Shown in pieces: positions 8,538 to 17,598 of a stretch of 64,000 nt of DNA. The first letter of the stretch is position 1; each line of letters opens with the position of its first letter. The notes beneath the pieces were generated by a model. It was not told the DNA's origin and made no database searches. It saw only the letters and a program-made list of their open reading frames with translations. Origin of the DNA: Gillisella vitis (GTDB taxonomy: Bacteria > Pseudomonadota > Alphaproteobacteria > Rhizobiales > Rhizobiaceae); contig NZ_LMVL02000001.1 of NCBI RefSeq assembly GCF_001541345.2, forward strand, positions 124,001-188,000, written 5' to 3'. The position numbers were made by a program, and so were the translations under genes.

Positions 8538-10541
8538 TCACCCCTTCCTTGCCAAAAGCGCGGTCCGCGTTGCCTCAGTATTCACCACCTCTTCGGCGGA
8601 GATATAGAAGTCGCGGTTGTAGTTGAACGTGTGCGAGATCGACACTGCAACGATCGCCACGAAAGACACGATGGCCAACCACCACATGTACCAGATCAGG
8701 CCGAATGCCATGGCGACGCTGAGACCCGCAAGGATAACCCCCGTGCCGGTGTTCTTCGGCATATGGATCGGCTTGAAGCCCAGCAGAGGACGGCTATAGC
8801 CACGCCTCTTCATGTCGTCCCATGCGTCACTGTCATGGACCACAGGTGTGAAAGCGAAGTTATAGGCCGGTGGCGGCGAAGAAATCGACCACTCCAGGGT
8901 CCGGCCATTCCATGGGTCGCCCGTCAGGTCGGCCAGTTCGTGGCGCCTGAAATAGCTGACCACAAGCTGGATGACGAAGGAGGCGATACCAAGCGCAATC
9001 AGGCAGGCGCCGAATGCAGCGATGATGAACCAGATTTGCAGCGACGGATCGTCGAACTGGCTCATGCGGCGGGTCACACCCATCAGGCCGAGAACGTAAA
9101 GCGGCATGAAGGCGAAGTAGAAGCCGACCAGCCAGAACCAGAAGGACATCTTGCCCCAGAACGGATCAAGCTTGTAGCCGAATGCTTTCGGGAACCAGAA
9201 GGTGACGCCAGCCATAAGCCCGAACACCACGCCGCCGATGATGACATTATGGAAGTGGGCGATCAGGAACAGCGAGTTGTGGAGGACGAAGTCAGCTGGT
9301 GGCACGGCGAGAAGAACGCCGGTCATGCCGCCGATGACGAATGTCACCATGAAGCCCATGGTCCACAACATCGGCACTTCGAACCGGATACGGCCACGAT
9401 ACATCGTGAACAGCCAGTTGAAGATCTTCGCACCCGTCGGGATCGAGATGATCATCGTGGTAATGCCGAAGAACGAGTTGACGCTGGCGCCCGAACCCAT
9501 GGTGAAGAAGTGATGCAGCCACACCAGGTAGGACAGGACCGTAATACAGACCGTGGCGTAAACCATCGATGTATAGCCAAACAGGCGCTTGCCGGAGAAG
9601 GTCGAGACCACTTCCGAGAAAATGCCGAATGCAGGCAGAACCAGGATATAGACTTCCGGGTGACCCCAGATCCAGATCAGGTTCACATACATCATCGGGT
9701 TGCCACCGAGATCGTTGGTGAAGAAATTGGTGCCGACATAACGGTCAAGCGTCAGCAGGGCCAAAGTCGCGGTCAGGATCGGGAAGCTGGCAACGATCAA
9801 CACGTTGGTGCAGAGCGAGGTCCAGGTGAAGATTGGCATCTTCATCATAGTCATGCCCGGAGCGCGCATCTTGACGATGGTCGCAATCAGGTTGATGCCT
9901 GATAATGTCGTTCCGACACCGGCCACCTGAAGTCCCCAGATGTAATAATCGACACCGACGCCGGGGCTGTAATCGCCACCCGAAAGCGGCGGATAGGCCA
10001 GCCAACCGGTGCGAGCGAATTCACCGACGAACAGCGAAATCATCACGATCACCGCGCCAGCAACCGTCATCCAGAAGGAGAAGTTGTTGAGGAACGGGAA
10101 GGACACATCGCGCGCGCCGATTTGCAAGGGAACGACGAGGTTCATCAAGCCGGTTACAAACGGCATGGCCATGAAGAAGATCATGATTACGCCATGCGCG
10201 GTGAAGACCTGGTCATAGTGATGCGGCGGCAGGAAACCTTCATTGCCATTGAAGGCCATGGCCTGCTGGCCACGCATCATCAAGGCATCGGCAAAGCCAC
10301 GCAACAGCATGATCAGCGCCAGAATGACATACATCACGCCGATCTTCTTGTGGTCGACGCTGGTGAACCATTCATTCCAGAGATAGCCCCAGAGGCGGAA
10401 ATAGGTAACGGCGCCGAGCACGGCAATGCCACCGATCGCGACAGCCAGAAAGGTCAGCACGAGAATGGGTTCGTGATACGGGATCGCATCTAGGGTCAAC
10501 CGGCCGAAGATGAACTTCATAAGGTCAGGGTTTGAGAACAT
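8538..10541 (-). CDS. cyoB: Cytochrome o ubiquinol oxidase subunit I
   Basis: A 667-residue catalytic subunit of the quinol oxidase, close to the 663 residues of E. coli CyoB. It holds the haem-copper core: the low-spin haem histidine region ([16 protein letters not shown]), the CuB ligand and cross-linked Tyr motif [15 protein letters not shown], the pair HH in [11 protein letters not shown], and [13 protein letters not shown]. It reduces oxygen to water with electrons from ubiquinol and pumps protons across the inner membrane. Confidence 0.97.
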   Translation of the reverse strand: MFSNPDLMKFIFGRLTLDAIPYHEPILVLTFLAVAIGGIAVLGAVTYFRLWGYLWNEWFTSVDHKKIGVMYVILALIMLLRGFADALMMRGQQAMAFNGNEGFLPPHHYDQVFTAHGVIMIFFMAMPFVTGLMNLVVPLQIGARDVSFPFLNNFSFWMTVAGAVIVMISLFVGEFARTGWLAYPPLSGGDYSPGVGVDYYIWGLQVAGVGTTLSGINLIATIVKMRAPGMTMMKMPIFTWTSLCTNVLIVASFPILTATLALLTLDRYVGTNFFTNDLGGNPMMYVNLIWIWGHPEVYILVLPAFGIFSEVVSTFSGKRLFGYTSMVYATVCITVLSYLVWLHHFFTMGSGASVNSFFGITTMIISIPTGAKIFNWLFTMYRGRIRFEVPMLWTMGFMVTFVIGGMTGVLLAVPPADFVLHNSLFLIAHFHNVIIGGVVFGLMAGVTFWFPKAFGYKLDPFWGKMSFWFWLVGFYFAFMPLYVLGLMGVTRRMSQFDDPSLQIWFIIAAFGACLIALGIASFVIQLVVSYFRRHELADLTGDPWNGRTLEWSISSPPPAYNFAFTPVVHDSDAWDDMKRRGYSRPLLGFKPIHMPKNTGTGVILAGLSVAMAFGLIWYMWWLAIVSFVAIVAVSISHTFNYNRDFYISAEEVVNTEATRTALLARKG

Positions 10542-10581
10542 GGGAGGCCCCGTTTAAGTTGAATATCGCGAGATTGCCGGC

Positions 10582-11784
10582 TCAGTTTTTAGGCTGAGCT
10601 GGCGCGGTCGCGCCGTTATCTGTGTCAGGCATGTCCATTCCAGGCATGGAATGATCGGCCATCGAATGATGCATTGTGTGGTTGCCGGCATCAGTTGTTG
10701 ATGCGACAGGCATGGCGTCGGTAGCTGGAGCTGCCTGCGAATGATCCTGTGGTGCATGCGCATCGGCGCCGTGGCCTGGGGTGACACTCAGATCGACACC
10801 ACGGTTGTCGTATTGCAGCTTCTCGCGGTTCTCTGCGCTTTCCTTGCCAGCTCCGCCCATCATGTCGATATGCATCATGTTGCTCATGCACATTTTGGCA
10901 GGATCGACACACATATTGATGATGGCGTTGAAGAGATCCTTGTCGGCAGATGCGAAGTAGCGCACCGGATCTTTTTCGCTTGGCTTTTCAAGCTTGATAT
11001 AGGCGTCGCGATTGAGTGCGGTGCCTTTCGCCTTGACCTGGGCTACCCAGTCGGCAAAGCCCTGATCGCTCAGACCGTGGAACTTGAAGCGCATGTGGGA
11101 AAAGCCGGCGCCGGAATAGTTGGCCGAGAAGCCTTCATAAACGCCTTCCTTGTTGATCACGCCGTGCAGCTTGGTCTGCATGCCGGGCATGGCGTAGATC
11201 TGGCCGGCAAGTGCCGGGATATAGAAGGAGTTCATCACCGACTGGGCGGTAATCTTAAAATTGATCGGAACATCGACAGGTGCGGCCAGTTCGTTGACCG
11301 TCGCAATCCCGAGGTCCGGATAGATAAACATCCATTTCCAGTCGAGAGCGACGACTTCAACCGTCAGCGGCTTTACGTCGGCGGGAATGGTGCGTTCTGC
11401 ATCGATCCGCTCCAGAGGGCGGTAAGGATCGAGCTTATGCGTGGAGATCCAGGTGACCGTTCCCAGAACCAGAATGATGGCGACCGGCGCCGACCAGATC
11501 AGGATTTCGATCTTGGTGGAATGGTTCCAATCCGGCAGGTAGACCGCCGAGGTGTTGGAAGCGCGGTATTTCCACGCAAAGAAAAACGTCAGCAGGATCA
11601 CCGGGACGATAATGATCAGCATCAACACGGTGGCGAAGACCACCAGGTCGCGTTGCTGCGCTGCAATGTCACCGGCGGGGGACATCACCACCATGTTGCA
11701 GCCCGAAAGCAGCAGCATGGGCAAAAGCAGGAGGGCGGATAGGATCGGGAATTTTTTCATTACTTTGACTCTCATCAAGCGCAT
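10582..11784 (-). CDS. cyoA: Cytochrome o ubiquinol oxidase subunit II
   Basis: A 400-residue lipoprotein subunit. The signal peptide has a lipobox (LLLSGC, Cys29), followed by two membrane spans and a periplasmic cupredoxin-like domain without the CuA ligands, as expected for a quinol oxidase. E. coli CyoA is about 315 residues. The excess is a C-terminal tail of some 60 residues rich in His and Met (NHTMHHSMADHSMPGMDM). The start could also be 11760 (MKKFPIL), the third in-frame ATG. It is the first gene of the cyoABCD-SURF1 operon. Confidence 0.95.
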   Translation of the reverse strand: MRLMRVKVMKKFPILSALLLLPMLLLSGCNMVVMSPAGDIAAQQRDLVVFATVLMLIIIVPVILLTFFFAWKYRASNTSAVYLPDWNHSTKIEILIWSAPVAIILVLGTVTWISTHKLDPYRPLERIDAERTIPADVKPLTVEVVALDWKWMFIYPDLGIATVNELAAPVDVPINFKITAQSVMNSFYIPALAGQIYAMPGMQTKLHGVINKEGVYEGFSANYSGAGFSHMRFKFHGLSDQGFADWVAQVKAKGTALNRDAYIKLEKPSEKDPVRYFASADKDLFNAIINMCVDPAKMCMSNMMHIDMMGGAGKESAENREKLQYDNRGVDLSVTPGHGADAHAPQDHSQAAPATDAMPVASTTDAGNHTMHHSMADHSMPGMDMPDTDNGATAPAQPKN

Positions 11785-12110
11785 AAGCGCGAATTAATCC
11801 TTTTCCGGTGAGATTAAATGCGCGTTTTGTCGCAGGGAGTGTCGCTAATATAGGAAATATATCCTCCTATGGTTGTTGTTTGCTATCGCGGTGCTGCAGA
11901 GACGACTTTCAAAAACCCTTCCGATTCAGTGGGTTCTGCCCGAATTCTCTTCGCAGTTGCGAGATGAAAAATGCCACTTTTTGTCGTGGTATAAAGGCCC
12001 GAAATGGCAATAATCAAATTGTCGCACCCTTGAAAAACTGGCTGGCCATTGTGGGTGCGGCACCAGTTTCACGCGGAATCGGAAAAACGGCAAAAAATTA
12101 TTTGTCCCCG
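11785..12110. other. Divergent intergenic region, cyoA / ECF sigma
   Basis: This spacer must hold the cyo promoter on the minus strand. It contains an imperfect palindrome ATAGGA (11850-11855) - N9 - TCCTAT (11865-11870), which could be an operator. I recognise no specific regulator site and no gene. Confidence 0.35.
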
Positions 12111-12137
12111 GGAATAAGAACGGTTCCTCCTGCGTAT
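12111..12137 (+). promoter_or_regulatory. Possible ECF-type promoter
   Basis: GGAAT (12111-12115) - N17 - CGTAT (12133-12137) resembles the GGAAC / CGTT elements of ECF promoters with one mismatch per element. Transcription would start almost at the ATG at 12146, giving a nearly leaderless mRNA. Autoregulation by the sigma factor is inferred only. Confidence 0.3.
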
Positions 12138-12145
12138 ATAGGGGT

Positions 12146-12745
12146 ATGAACAACAGATCCGGCCCCTTTGACGTGATTGGACAATTGGCAGCGCTGAGGC
12201 GTTATGCCCTGTCGCTTGTGCGTAATGCCGATGAAGCCGAGGATCTGGTCAATGATGCGCTGGTCAGGGCCTATGAGCATCAGAACAGCTTCCGGCGTGG
12301 GGGCAATATCCGCCACTGGTTGTTTTCGATCCTGCACAATACCCATGTGGATAGCTTACGACGCAGGCGATCTGCGGCAAGACGGGATGCGCTGGCAGCC
12401 GATCTTGTTGATCCGGTCATCGGCGCGGAGCAGGAGCATGTTGTGCGGCTGGCTCAGGTGCGCCGGGCCTTTCTGGATTTGCCGGAAGAGCAGCGCCAAG
12501 CGCTCCATCTGGTGGCGATTGAGGAGCTTTCCTATCAGGAGGCTGCGGATGTTCTTGATATTCCGGTTGGCACGTTGATGTCGCGGCTGGCGCGGGCGCG
12601 GGCGCGGCTGCGTGATCTTGAAATGACAGATGCGGGACGGCGGGCGCTACCGCCACCGGTTGAGAAACCAGCCCAGAGAGGGCAGGGCGGCTCCAAACCG
12701 GTAGGCCTTCGCATTGTTGGAGGTTCCGATGACACACCATCCTGA
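12146..12745 (+). CDS. ECF-family RNA polymerase sigma factor
   Basis: A 199-residue sigma-70 family factor with only regions 2 and 4. Region 2 is DEAEDLVNDALVRAYEH through HWLFSILHNTHVDSLRRRR; region 4 is LPEEQRQALHLVAIEELSYQEAADVLDIPVGTLMSRLARAR. The tail after about residue 165 is low-complexity. The stop lies 17 bases inside the following anti-sigma gene, so the two are translationally coupled. A very short or absent leader is likely (see the upstream promoter-like elements). Confidence 0.9.
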   Translation: MNNRSGPFDVIGQLAALRRYALSLVRNADEAEDLVNDALVRAYEHQNSFRRGGNIRHWLFSILHNTHVDSLRRRRSAARRDALAADLVDPVIGAEQEHVVRLAQVRRAFLDLPEEQRQALHLVAIEELSYQEAADVLDIPVGTLMSRLARARARLRDLEMTDAGRRALPPPVEKPAQRGQGGSKPVGLRIVGGSDDTPS

Positions 12746-13553
12746 TCCGATTTTGGATTTCGATCTACAGGCCTATATTGACGATCAACTGAACGTTCAG
12801 CGGCGGATTGAGGTCGAGGCCTATCTTTCCAGGCATCCCGATGCGGCCGCGCGGATGATGGCCGATCTGCGTGTGCGGGACGAATTGCGCTTGGGCCTGG
12901 CCCATGACCGAGTGGCGCTTGATTTAGGCGCGGCGCGGCCGGAAACCCGGGATGCGGCCCGCCGGCTTGAGCAGGCTTTGATGCAGGCAGGCCGTATGAC
13001 AGTGCTGCGCCGGGCGGCTGCGGTGGCGATTTTTATCGGCGTTGGTTGGGTCGCGCATTCCGTTATCAATCCATTCGCGGCCACCCAGGTTATCGCCTCC
13101 GTGCCGACACCGGCCTTCGTGCGCGAAGCATTGCAAGCCCATGAAACGACATTGTTGCGGGAAAGCCTTCATCCTCATCAGGTCACGCAGGCTCAAGGGA
13201 GTCAGGGGCAATCCGCGGCACCAATGTTTGATCGCAAGGAAATTCGCTCCGCCACTGGCATCGTTATGCCGGATCTGCCCGGCAATTGGACGATTGCGGA
13301 TAGCCAGATTTTCCCTTCGGCTTACGGGCCGAGTGTTGAAATCGCCGTCAAGCCGAAGCGAGGCTCGGAGGTGACGTTGTTTGCCGCCCGCACCGGCTCC
13401 TTCGCTGTCCAGAATGTCACGCTCGCCCAGACGGATGGTGCAAAGGCTGCTTATTGGCAGATCGGCGAGGTGGCTTATGCGCTGGTATCCAAGGACCGCT
13501 CAGGCGACGAATTGAAAGACGTGGCGAGCCAGCTTGCCAGGACGCTTTACTGA
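12729..13553 (+). CDS. Membrane anti-sigma factor
   Basis: A 274-residue protein. The N-terminal cytoplasmic part (about 1-95; FDLQAYIDDQLNVQRRIEVEAYLSRHPDA) is the helical anti-sigma type that grips ECF sigma factors, without an obvious zinc-binding CHCC motif. One membrane span follows near 98-118 and then a periplasmic domain of about 150 residues. The start is the ATG at 12729, preceded by ggagg; it overlaps the end of the sigma gene. The pair forms a sigma/anti-sigma module. The inducing signal is unknown. Confidence 0.85.
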   Translation: MTHHPDPILDFDLQAYIDDQLNVQRRIEVEAYLSRHPDAAARMMADLRVRDELRLGLAHDRVALDLGAARPETRDAARRLEQALMQAGRMTVLRRAAAVAIFIGVGWVAHSVINPFAATQVIASVPTPAFVREALQAHETTLLRESLHPHQVTQAQGSQGQSAAPMFDRKEIRSATGIVMPDLPGNWTIADSQIFPSAYGPSVEIAVKPKRGSEVTLFAARTGSFAVQNVTLAQTDGAKAAYWQIGEVAYALVSKDRSGDELKDVASQLARTLY

Positions 13554-13648
13554 AACCGGGTTGGCGCGGCGTGAAAAATCGGCGCGCCTGCAATGACTTA
13601 CGGCGTGACATCCATTGTCAGCTTGAACATCAAGAGGAGATCTCGATC

Positions 13649-14365
13649 ATGGAACCTGTGAATAAACATTATCCCTTCGGCGCGCAGGCGCAGGCGGGCG
13701 CCTTGTTCGATCAGGGCCTGCGTAGGCATATGCTAAGCGTTTACAATTATATGGGTCTTGGCCTTGTCATCACCGGTATCGTGGCGTTTATCGTCGGCTC
13801 GACACCGGCGCTTTACGTGCCGATTTTCCAGTCGCCCCTGAAATGGGTGGTGATGCTGGCGCCGCTCGCCTTCGTATTTTTCTTCTCCTTCCGCATCCAG
13901 ACCATGTCGGCCAGTGCGGCGCAGATGGCATTCTGGGCGTTTTGTGCGGTCATGGGCTTGTCGATGGCATCGGTCTTCCTGGTGTTTACCGGCACCAGCA
14001 TCGCCCGGACATTCTTCATCGCCGCCACCATGTTCGGCTCCATGAGCCTTTACGGCTATACCACGAAGCGTGACCTGTCGAAATTCGGCTCCTTCCTGAT
14101 GATGGGCCTGATCGGCGTGGTCATTGCCTCCATCGTCAACATTTTCCTGGGCTCCAGCGCCCTGCAATTTGCCATCTCGGTGATCGGTATTCTGGTTTTC
14201 GTCGGCCTGACGGCTTGGGACACCCAGAGTATCAAGGAGCAATATGCCGAGAATATCGATCAGGAATCGCGTCAGAAGCTTGCAGTGTTCGGCGCCCTGT
14301 CGCTTTACCTGAACTTCGTCAATATCTTCCAGCTTCTGCTGAATTTCACCGGTGAACGTGAATAG
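13649..14365 (+). CDS. Bax inhibitor-1 family membrane protein
   Basis: A 238-residue protein with seven hydrophobic segments and family motifs (YNYMGLGLVITGIVAF near the N-terminus; GLTAWDTQSIKEQY and ALSLYLNFVNIFQLLL near the C-terminus, with the conserved Asp). Bacterial members (YbhL/YccA type) are inner-membrane proteins, some being pH-sensitive calcium leak channels. The start is the ATG at 13649, preceded by gaggaga. It follows the anti-sigma gene by 95 bases and may be a target or simply a neighbour. Confidence 0.88.
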   Translation: MEPVNKHYPFGAQAQAGALFDQGLRRHMLSVYNYMGLGLVITGIVAFIVGSTPALYVPIFQSPLKWVVMLAPLAFVFFFSFRIQTMSASAAQMAFWAFCAVMGLSMASVFLVFTGTSIARTFFIAATMFGSMSLYGYTTKRDLSKFGSFLMMGLIGVVIASIVNIFLGSSALQFAISVIGILVFVGLTAWDTQSIKEQYAENIDQESRQKLAVFGALSLYLNFVNIFQLLLNFTGERE

Positions 14366-14407
14366 TCTTTGAACGCGAATAGTCTTGGCTGAAATGCAAT
14401 ATTGACA

Positions 14408-14443
14408 ATAAAGCCGCCGGTCCTGAGGGATCGGCGGCTTTAT
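14408..14443. terminator. Bidirectional terminator
   Basis: Perfect 12-bp inverted repeat ATAAAGCCGCCG (14408-14419) with CGGCGGCTTTAT (14432-14443), between the convergent Bax-inhibitor-like and pseudoazurin genes. Short T-rich tracts flank it on both strands. Confidence 0.75.
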
Positions 14444-14478
14444 GTTTATAGTGGCCCTTCGGCCTATGCGGTTGGGGT

Positions 14479-14928
14479 TCAGTGCAGGGTATCCAGTTCA
14501 GCCAGCAATTTGTCCTTGGCTTTTTTGGGCAGGGTCGAGGCTGCAAAGGCGCTAGCGTTGGCGGGCGGAACATCGCCGACCACCACAACGGCGACCATGC
14601 CCATGCCAACATGCGGTGCGCATTTGATGCCGTAAGCACCGGGTTGCGTGAATGTGACCTTCACAGTTTCATTGATCTTGCCTTTGAAGACCTCCGCACC
14701 CTCTGGCACCAGGCCAGTGATGGCTTCCGCGCTGTGAGCCTTGTCGGTCGGGATGAAGGTTACGGTGTCGCCAGGAGCGATTTTCAGCGCGGCGGGCTCG
14801 AACACCATGGCTGTGCCATCGGCGCCCTTGTTCAGCATATGGATTTCGTAATCGGCGGCGAAAGCCGATGCCGTTGACATCGCGCCGATGATGGTCAGGG
14901 CGGCGAGGCGCTTCAAGGCGATATGCAT
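14479..14928 (-). CDS. Pseudoazurin (type I copper protein)
   Basis: A 149-residue periplasmic cupredoxin with a signal peptide cleaved near ASAFA-A (residue 25). All four copper ligands are visible: His65 (DKAHS), Cys103 and His106 (IKCAPH) and Met111 (GMGM). Their spacing is exactly that of known pseudoazurins (Cys-3-His-5-Met, His 38 residues before Cys). It carries electrons to nitrite reductase or similar enzymes in denitrifiers. A FixK/FNR-type box lies 64 bases upstream and an NnrU-like gene is divergent from it. No nitrite or nitric oxide reductase is in the window. Confidence 0.93.
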   Translation of the reverse strand: MHIALKRLAALTIIGAMSTASAFAADYEIHMLNKGADGTAMVFEPAALKIAPGDTVTFIPTDKAHSAEAITGLVPEGAEVFKGKINETVKVTFTQPGAYGIKCAPHVGMGMVAVVVVGDVPPANASAFAASTLPKKAKDKLLAELDTLH

Positions 14929-14991
14929 GGTGTTTCACTCTCTTTTGTGTCTCTTCGCTCACGCTTTTAAATCACTGGATGCGGCATCACT

Positions 14992-15005
14992 TTGATCTTG
15001 CGCAA
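14992..15005. promoter_or_regulatory. FixK/FNR-type box
   Basis: TTGA-TCTTGC-GCAA matches the rhizobial FixK2 consensus TTG(A/C)-N6-(T/G)CAA. It lies 64 bases upstream of the pseudoazurin start and 222 bases upstream of the divergent NnrU-like gene. Low-oxygen induction of pseudoazurin is inferred. Confidence 0.5.
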
Positions 15006-15227
15006 ATCGCGCATTTGTGACCCTCAAAAGGTGGGGGCTTGGCTTGAGTTTATCCGGGAAAGGTGGAATGCGGTTTCCTTGAAAAGCGACGTGCTATCAG
15101 GAATCGTCGGGGTTGCTTAGGTCCAGGTTGGACCTTGTCGTTGCCCTGCGATCATGATGCAGCGCCTCGGCCGTAGGAGTGTGTGGTTTGCTGTCTATCA
15201 TTGATGTGTGCGTTATGGGAGGGTTAC

Positions 15228-15917
15228 ATGGCTAACCTGGTCCTTGCGCTGATTTTCTTTGTGTTGACGCATTCCGTCCCGGCACTACTCGGCATCAAAG
15301 GTCGGCTTGTGTCCCGTCTGGGCCGGACGAGCTATATGGTTCTTTATTCCATCCTGTCACTGGTAGGCTTGCTGTGGATTTTCTACGCCTTCATGGAAGC
15401 CGATGATGTGGCGCTGTGGATGGACAGGGCCTGGCAGGCATGGCTGACGCTGGTGCTCGTGCCGATCGGCCTTTATCTGGTGGTGTGCGGATTGATCAGC
15501 CCCAATCCATATTCGGTGACCTTCAGGGCAGGGCGAAAGCCTGGAGCCATTGTTTCGATAACGCGTCATCCGGTTTTATGGGGTTTTTTCCTCTGGGCTT
15601 TCGGTCATATTTTCCCAAATGGTGAAATGCGTGGCGTTATTCTATTTGGGGGATTTTCGCTTTTCTCGCTGGTGGGAATGGCGGTACTGGACCGCCGAAG
15701 CCGGACAACTATTGACGCAGCCGGCCCGGAATTGGGTGCCGCAACATCAGTTTTGCCCTTCGCCGCCATTTTGTCTGGCCGTGCCAGATTGCGACTGGAC
15801 CGCGAGATGGCAATCGCGCTTGTCCTGACCGCAGCCGGCACCTTCGCTTTGCTGTTTGCCTTCCATGAAGTGTTGTTCGGTGTCGATCCCCTGCTGCTGG
15901 CGCTCTACGGGGTTTAA
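15228..15917 (+). CDS. NnrU-family membrane protein
   Basis: A 229-residue integral membrane protein with about six or seven spans. N-terminal residues LALIFFVLTHSVPALLGIKGRLVSRLG and the motif SITRHPVLWGFFLWAFGHIFPNG identify the NnrU family, which is related to isoprenylcysteine methyltransferase-like folds and genetically linked to denitrification. The start at 15228 follows ggaggg. Together with pseudoazurin and the FixK-type box it hints at a denitrification or low-oxygen function. Confidence 0.85.
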   Translation: MANLVLALIFFVLTHSVPALLGIKGRLVSRLGRTSYMVLYSILSLVGLLWIFYAFMEADDVALWMDRAWQAWLTLVLVPIGLYLVVCGLISPNPYSVTFRAGRKPGAIVSITRHPVLWGFFLWAFGHIFPNGEMRGVILFGGFSLFSLVGMAVLDRRSRTTIDAAGPELGAATSVLPFAAILSGRARLRLDREMAIALVLTAAGTFALLFAFHEVLFGVDPLLLALYGV

Positions 15918-16094
15918 GCGATGTAATTGTTCTATTTTGATACGGTCGCTTCGAAATCAGCCAAGATGGCTCGTTCAAGGCCTACGGAATTGAAAAAACA
16001 TTACCATTACGGGAAAGATCGTTTGGTTCTCGGCGAATAAAGTCCTATCATTCCCAAAGGGGTAAGGTGTTGACTGCAACTGAAAGAGGTTCGC

Positions 16095-17522
16095 ATGGCC
16101 AGCAAATATCTTCTCAACAGCTTGGGCGAGGCGCTTTATTATAGCGGCGATCCGACCCGTTGGTATTCAGCAACGGGAAGTGGCCTGACGCTGAATGGGT
16201 CAAGCGGCAACGATGCAATGTATGGTGATAGCTCGGTTAATGTCACTATGAATGGTGGCACGGGTGACGACGTCTATTATCTCTATTCCAGTATTAATCG
16301 AGCCAGTGAATCAGGGGGGGCGGGTGTTGACACAGTCAATACCTGGATGAGTTACACGCTTGGTGATGGCATTGAAAACCTGGTCGTGACAGGCGATAAC
16401 CGCTATGCTTTCGGCAATAGCCTGAACAACATCATCACCGGCGGCACAGGTATCCAGACCATTGACGGCTATGGTGGCAACGATGTCCTGATCGGCGGCG
16501 GCGGCGCCGATACCTTCGTGTTCAGCAGCGGCAATGGCAGCGACAGGATCACTGATTTCTCCAGCGATGATACCGTGCGCTTGCAGAATTATGATTTCTC
16601 GGACTTTACCGAGGTGCAAAGTCATATGACCCAGACCGGAAGTGATGTTTCACTCGACCTCGGCAATGGCGAAAGCATCCTGTTCAGCGATACCGTAATT
16701 TCCGATTTTACCTCCGACCAGTTTCAGCTGACACTGGATCGCACAAATCTCACGCAAACATTTTCAGATGATTTCAACAGCTTATCCCTGCATGACGGCA
16801 CGAGCGGAACGTGGGATACGGGCTATAGCTGGTTTGCGTCCAATGGCGGCACTTTGGTCGATAACAGCGAGTTGCAATGGTATATCAATCCGTCCTATGA
16901 GGCGACGTCGTCGGTGAATCCTTTCTCCATCTCTGACGGTGTGTTGACCATCACCGCATCCGTTGCTTCGGAAGATATCCAGAGCCAGATCAATGGCTAT
17001 GAGTATACCTCGGGCATGCTCAGCACCGAGTCCACGTTTAGCCAGACCTACGGTTATTTCGAAATCCGCGCCGATATGCCTGATGATCAGGGCGCATGGC
17101 CGGCATTCTGGCTGTTGCCGGCGGACGGGAGTTGGCCACCGGAACTGGATGTGGTTGAAATGCGTGGCCAGAACCAAGGCGAAGTCATTGTGACCGCGCA
17201 CAGCAATGAAACTGGCGAACAAACATCCGATGCCACGACGGTTTACACCGATACCGAAGGCTATCATACCTACGGGGTGTTGTGGACGGAAACGACGTTG
17301 ACCTGGTATATTGATGACGTTGCCGTGCATCAAACGGATACGCCGTCAGATATGCATGAGCCGATGTATATGGTGGTCAATCTGGCGGTTGGCGGGATGG
17401 CTGGGACGCCAAGCAGTTCTGATTTCAGTGATGGCTCAGAGTTGAAGGTCGATTATATCAAGGCCTATTCCCTTGATGAGTATGCGGCGGCCACCACAAC
17501 GACCACCGATCATATTCTTTGA
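16095..17522 (+). CDS. RTX glycanase, GH16 family (PlyA/ExsH type)
   Basis: A 475-residue extracellular enzyme. The N-terminal half (about 30-180) has RTX calcium-binding nonapeptide-type repeats (GSSGNDAMYG, GGTGDDVYY, GGNDVLIGGGGADTFVF). The C-terminal half (about 225-465) is a GH16 beta-jellyroll with the catalytic signature ELDVVEM, whose two Glu are nucleophile and acid/base. There is no Sec signal peptide, as expected for type I secretion. Rhizobial PlyA and ExsH with this architecture cleave nascent acidic exopolysaccharide. The real substrate here could be succinoglycan-like polymer or another beta-glucan. No secretion genes are adjacent. Confidence 0.88.
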   Translation: MASKYLLNSLGEALYYSGDPTRWYSATGSGLTLNGSSGNDAMYGDSSVNVTMNGGTGDDVYYLYSSINRASESGGAGVDTVNTWMSYTLGDGIENLVVTGDNRYAFGNSLNNIITGGTGIQTIDGYGGNDVLIGGGGADTFVFSSGNGSDRITDFSSDDTVRLQNYDFSDFTEVQSHMTQTGSDVSLDLGNGESILFSDTVISDFTSDQFQLTLDRTNLTQTFSDDFNSLSLHDGTSGTWDTGYSWFASNGGTLVDNSELQWYINPSYEATSSVNPFSISDGVLTITASVASEDIQSQINGYEYTSGMLSTESTFSQTYGYFEIRADMPDDQGAWPAFWLLPADGSWPPELDVVEMRGQNQGEVIVTAHSNETGEQTSDATTVYTDTEGYHTYGVLWTETTLTWYIDDVAVHQTDTPSDMHEPMYMVVNLAVGGMAGTPSSSDFSDGSELKVDYIKAYSLDEYAAATTTTTDHIL

Positions 17523-17543
17523 TCAGGTCTGCATTCCTCAAAC

Positions 17544-17576
17544 AAAAAGCCCCGGCTGGATTGGCCGGGGCTTTTT
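17544..17576. terminator. Strong bidirectional terminator
   Basis: Perfect 13-bp inverted repeat AAAAAGCCCCGGC / GCCGGGGCTTTTT with an 7-base loop. The stem itself provides T runs on both strands. It serves the convergent GH16 and dctA genes. Confidence 0.9.
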
Positions 17577-17598
17577 GTGTTTGCACGTTAGAAGTTTA

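Noticed and set aside
8631..9902. 423-codon open frame on the plus strand
   Set aside because: It is antisense to cyoB, is rich in His, Asp, Glu and Arg as expected for a shadow frame, and has no domain. cyoB is unmistakable.
10741..11742. 333-codon open frame on the plus strand
   Set aside because: Antisense to cyoA, with shadow-like composition and no recognisable motif.
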